A stretch of DNA of 64,000 bases from Microbacteriaceae bacterium (GTDB lineage: Bacteria; Actinomycetota; Actinomycetes; Actinomycetales; Microbacteriaceae): assembly GCA_947378555.1 (NCBI GenBank), contig CANCKM010000002.1:28601-92600 (forward strand), in the 5' to 3' direction. Of this stretch, positions 61,710 through 64,000 are shown in pieces. Positions within the stretch are counted from its first letter, which is position 1. Each line of letters starts with the position of its first letter. Both the position numbers and the translations under genes were made by a program. The notes under the pieces were generated by a model that had not been told where the DNA came from, did not search any database, and saw only the letters and a program-made list of their open reading frames with translations.

Positions 61710-62627
61710 GTGGCGTTCGCGGCTTTTGGTTCAGCTACCCCAGCAAAGACGAGCGGGCCGGTAAAATCTGGCGGTAGAGTAGCCCTTTTCCTATTGTTGC
61801 CCGGCTTGGCTTACCTAGCCGCTTTCTTTCTCACTCCACTGATTTCCTTGATCGTCACCTCGCTGCAGGTGCCCTCGGTTAGCGGCGGCTACGGAACCTA
61901 TGACTATGCGCTTGCCATCGGCAACTACTGGGATGTTATTGCAAGTTATTACCCGCAGATTCTGCGCTCATTTGGGTTTGCCCTGGTCGCAACGGTTTTT
62001 GCCTTGCTCATCAGCTACCCGCTGGCCTATTTCATCGGGGTAACCGCGCGTCGTTGGCCACTGCTTCAGGGGCTAATGTTGACGCTTGTCATCGCGCCAT
62101 TTTTCATCAGCTTTCTGCTTCGGACATTTGCTTGGAAACAACTCTTCAGCAATGAATCCTGGATTGTCACGACGCTCCAGAGCCTTCATGTCTTATCCCC
62201 GGATCAGTATTTGGTAGGCACCCCGTTCATGGTTATTTTTGGTCTCACCTACAACTTCATTCCGTTCATGACACTTCCGCTCTACACTTCGCTAGAGCGT
62301 CTGGACATTCGGTTGCTCGAGGCCGGAGCCGACCTTTACGCCACCCCGGCAAAAATCTTTCGCAAGATCACGCTGCCGATAACCATGCCGGGAATCATCT
62401 CGGGAACCCTGCTGACCTTCATTCCAATCGCTGGCGACTACGTGAATGCCTCCGGTGATTTTCTCGGTGGCACCGGCACCGCAATGATCGGAAACGTGGT
62501 CGAATCCAAGTACCTGGTTCAAAATAACTATCCGGCTGCCTCGGCTCTCTCGGTCTTGCTAATGGGTGCCATTCTGCTGCTCGTGACGTTCTATGTCAGA
62601 CGAAGTGGAACGGAGGATCTGCTGTGA
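61710..62627 (+). CDS. potB: spermidine/putrescine ABC transporter permease
   Basis: Six TM-like segments, EAGADLYATPAKIFRKITLPITMPG EAA loop; GTG start. Confidence 0.93.
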   Translation: MAFAAFGSATPAKTSGPVKSGGRVALFLLLPGLAYLAAFFLTPLISLIVTSLQVPSVSGGYGTYDYALAIGNYWDVIASYYPQILRSFGFALVATVFALLISYPLAYFIGVTARRWPLLQGLMLTLVIAPFFISFLLRTFAWKQLFSNESWIVTTLQSLHVLSPDQYLVGTPFMVIFGLTYNFIPFMTLPLYTSLERLDIRLLEAGADLYATPAKIFRKITLPITMPGIISGTLLTFIPIAGDYVNASGDFLGGTGTAMIGNVVESKYLVQNNYPAASALSVLLMGAILLLVTFYVRRSGTEDLL

Positions 62628-63424
62628 AGTCTTTCTCCCTCGGGCGTTTCGCTCTTCCCGTCTACGCGGTCATTGCGTTCGTCTACCTACTCATCCCGAT
62701 TGCCTACACGTTTGTTTTCTCGTTTAACAACTCGCTAAAAACAAACCTCATCTGGCGCGGTTTCACTCTCGATAAATGGGCGAACGTTTGCCAACAGCAG
62801 GGCGTTTGCGAAGCTTTCGGAAATTCCATCCTGATCGGTGTCATCTCAACCGTTTTCGCAACCACACTGGGCACCATGATTGCGATTGCTCTGGTTCGCT
62901 ACCGGTTTAAGTTTCGAAGCGCCGTGAGCCTCCTGCTGTTTTTGCCAATGGCGACTCCCGAGGTTGTTTTGGGTGCCGGTTTGGCTTCGCAGTTCTTCAG
63001 CCTCGGAGCCCAAAAGGGAATCGCGACCATCATCATCGCGCACATCATGTTCTGCCTGAGCTTCGTCGTTGTTACCGTCAAGGCTCGCGTGGCAAGCCTC
63101 GACCCAGCTCTAGAGGAAGCCGGCCGTGACCTTTACGGCTCGCCATCCCAGGTCTTCTGGAAGATCACGTTTCCCCTGCTGCTTCCGGGCATCATGGCCG
63201 CGGCTCTGCTTTCCTTTGCTCTCAGCTTCGACGACTTCATCATCACGAACTTCAACTCTGGTTCTGCCATGACTTTTCCAAAATACGTTTACACGGCCGC
63301 CGCGAGGGGTATTCCAGCCGAGGCAAACGTGGTTGGGTCGGGTGTCTTTCTGCTGGCAATCGCAATCGTGATTTCCATTCAGGTTAGGTCAGCCGCCAAA
63401 GCCAAGCGACTGCGCCGCTCCTAG
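62624..63424 (+). CDS. potC: spermidine/putrescine ABC transporter permease
   Basis: EEAGRDLYGSPSQVFWKITFPLLLPG EAA loop; LSFDDFIITNFNSG; GTG start, 4-bp overlap with potB. Confidence 0.93.
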   Translation: MKSFSLGRFALPVYAVIAFVYLLIPIAYTFVFSFNNSLKTNLIWRGFTLDKWANVCQQQGVCEAFGNSILIGVISTVFATTLGTMIAIALVRYRFKFRSAVSLLLFLPMATPEVVLGAGLASQFFSLGAQKGIATIIIAHIMFCLSFVVVTVKARVASLDPALEEAGRDLYGSPSQVFWKITFPLLLPGIMAAALLSFALSFDDFIITNFNSGSAMTFPKYVYTAAARGIPAEANVVGSGVFLLAIAIVISIQVRSAAKAKRLRRS

Positions 63425-63451
63425 CAAGGCCCCTTCGCGTCGAAGCGCATC

Positions 63452-64000
63452 CTAGGCAAATAGGGTTGAGACTGCTTCTCTGAAGTGATCCGTGTGGCGT
63501 TTGACGTCTTCCAAGGTGTGTGCCGGTGACATCAAAGCCATGTTGTGGAACGGTGTCATGAGGACGCCGCGGTTGATCGCGTGAAGGTGCAGATACTGTT
63601 GCAACTCAAAGTCGTCGGCCTCGGCGGCTTCCTTTCCCGTTCTCGGGGCACTGGCACGGAAGCTGTATTCGGCCCGGCAACCCAACTGGGATACCTGCCA
63701 CGGGGCACCAAATTCATCGATTATGGACTGCACATCGGTTGTCCAAACGTCACAGAGCGCCTCCATGCCAACGAAGGCATCGGCGGTCAAAACCTGGGTC
63801 AGGGTGGCTCGAATGGCGGCCATCGAAAGGGCGTTTCCGGCCAGGGTTCCACCAACTCCGCCAACGTCAATGTGCTCTAGGTGGACGCTGTCGAGCACCC
63901 GCTGGGTCAGTTCGGCACTCATACCAAAGGCTCCGGCTGGAATGCCGGCACCGATGGTTTTTCCGAGAACCACGGCGTCAGGATTTAGTTGACGTCGAGC
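63452..64000 (-). CDS. class III PLP-dependent aminotransferase, C-terminal part (gene runs off window; glutamate-1-semialdehyde aminotransferase-like)
   Basis: VVLGKTIGAGIPAGAFGMS PLP-lysine region, GGTLAGNALSMAAIRATL; 5' end outside window. Confidence 0.8.
   Translation of the reverse strand, partial: ARRQLNPDAVVLGKTIGAGIPAGAFGMSAELTQRVLDSVHLEHIDVGGVGGTLAGNALSMAAIRATLTQVLTADAFVGMEALCDVWTTDVQSIIDEFGAPWQVSQLGCRAEYSFRASAPRTGKEAAEADDFELQQYLHLHAINRGVLMTPFHNMALMSPAHTLEDVKRHTDHFREAVSTLFA

Noticed and set aside
63434-63450. CTTCG-cgt-CGAAG mini-hairpin between potC and the convergent aminotransferase
   Set aside because: Five-bp stem with 3-nt loop and no U-run; possible terminator but not strong enough to list.

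Overview
This 64 kb window is a compact, high-coding-density actinobacterial chromosome segment. Gene content and protein style suggest Microbacteriaceae, possibly a small-genome freshwater lineage; that placement is inference. It is mostly conserved housekeeping: (i) a DEAD helicase / ferritin-like protein / DUF3107 / AdnAB-like helicase-nuclease pair / NudC / UvrD2 / ThiF-like / DUF2342 / PDZ-Lon-like / UPF0182 block whose order recalls the mycobacterial rhlE-adnAB-nudC-uvrD2 neighbourhood; (ii) HtrA, murI, rph, rdgB, DedA; (iii) argS-lysA-hom-thrC-thrB-rho-prfA-prmC-tsaC-wecA followed by a full F-type ATP synthase operon; (iv) alkylation repair genes and an ECF sigma factor locus; (v) a polyamine region with aminotransferase, Lrp-type regulator, aldehyde dehydrogenase, FtsK/EccC-like ATPase, alanine dehydrogenase and potDABC. 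Two tRNAs are visible (initiator tRNA-Met and tRNA-Arg(CCG)). I found no CRISPR array, rRNA, prophage, transposon or recognisable defence island. The best leads are: an APH-fold protein between the AdnAB genes and nudC/uvrD2 with both catalytic aspartates replaced by Asn and a C-terminal QDDLF tail resembling a sliding-clamp-binding motif; a lone minimal EccC/FtsK-like membrane ATPase whose 3' end overlaps ald by 143 bp and contains ald's apparent terminator; an Arg/Asn-rich low-complexity domain in Rho; a likely CTG start for atpB; and shared TGGCA/TGCCA inverted repeats in the polyamine region's divergent promoters.
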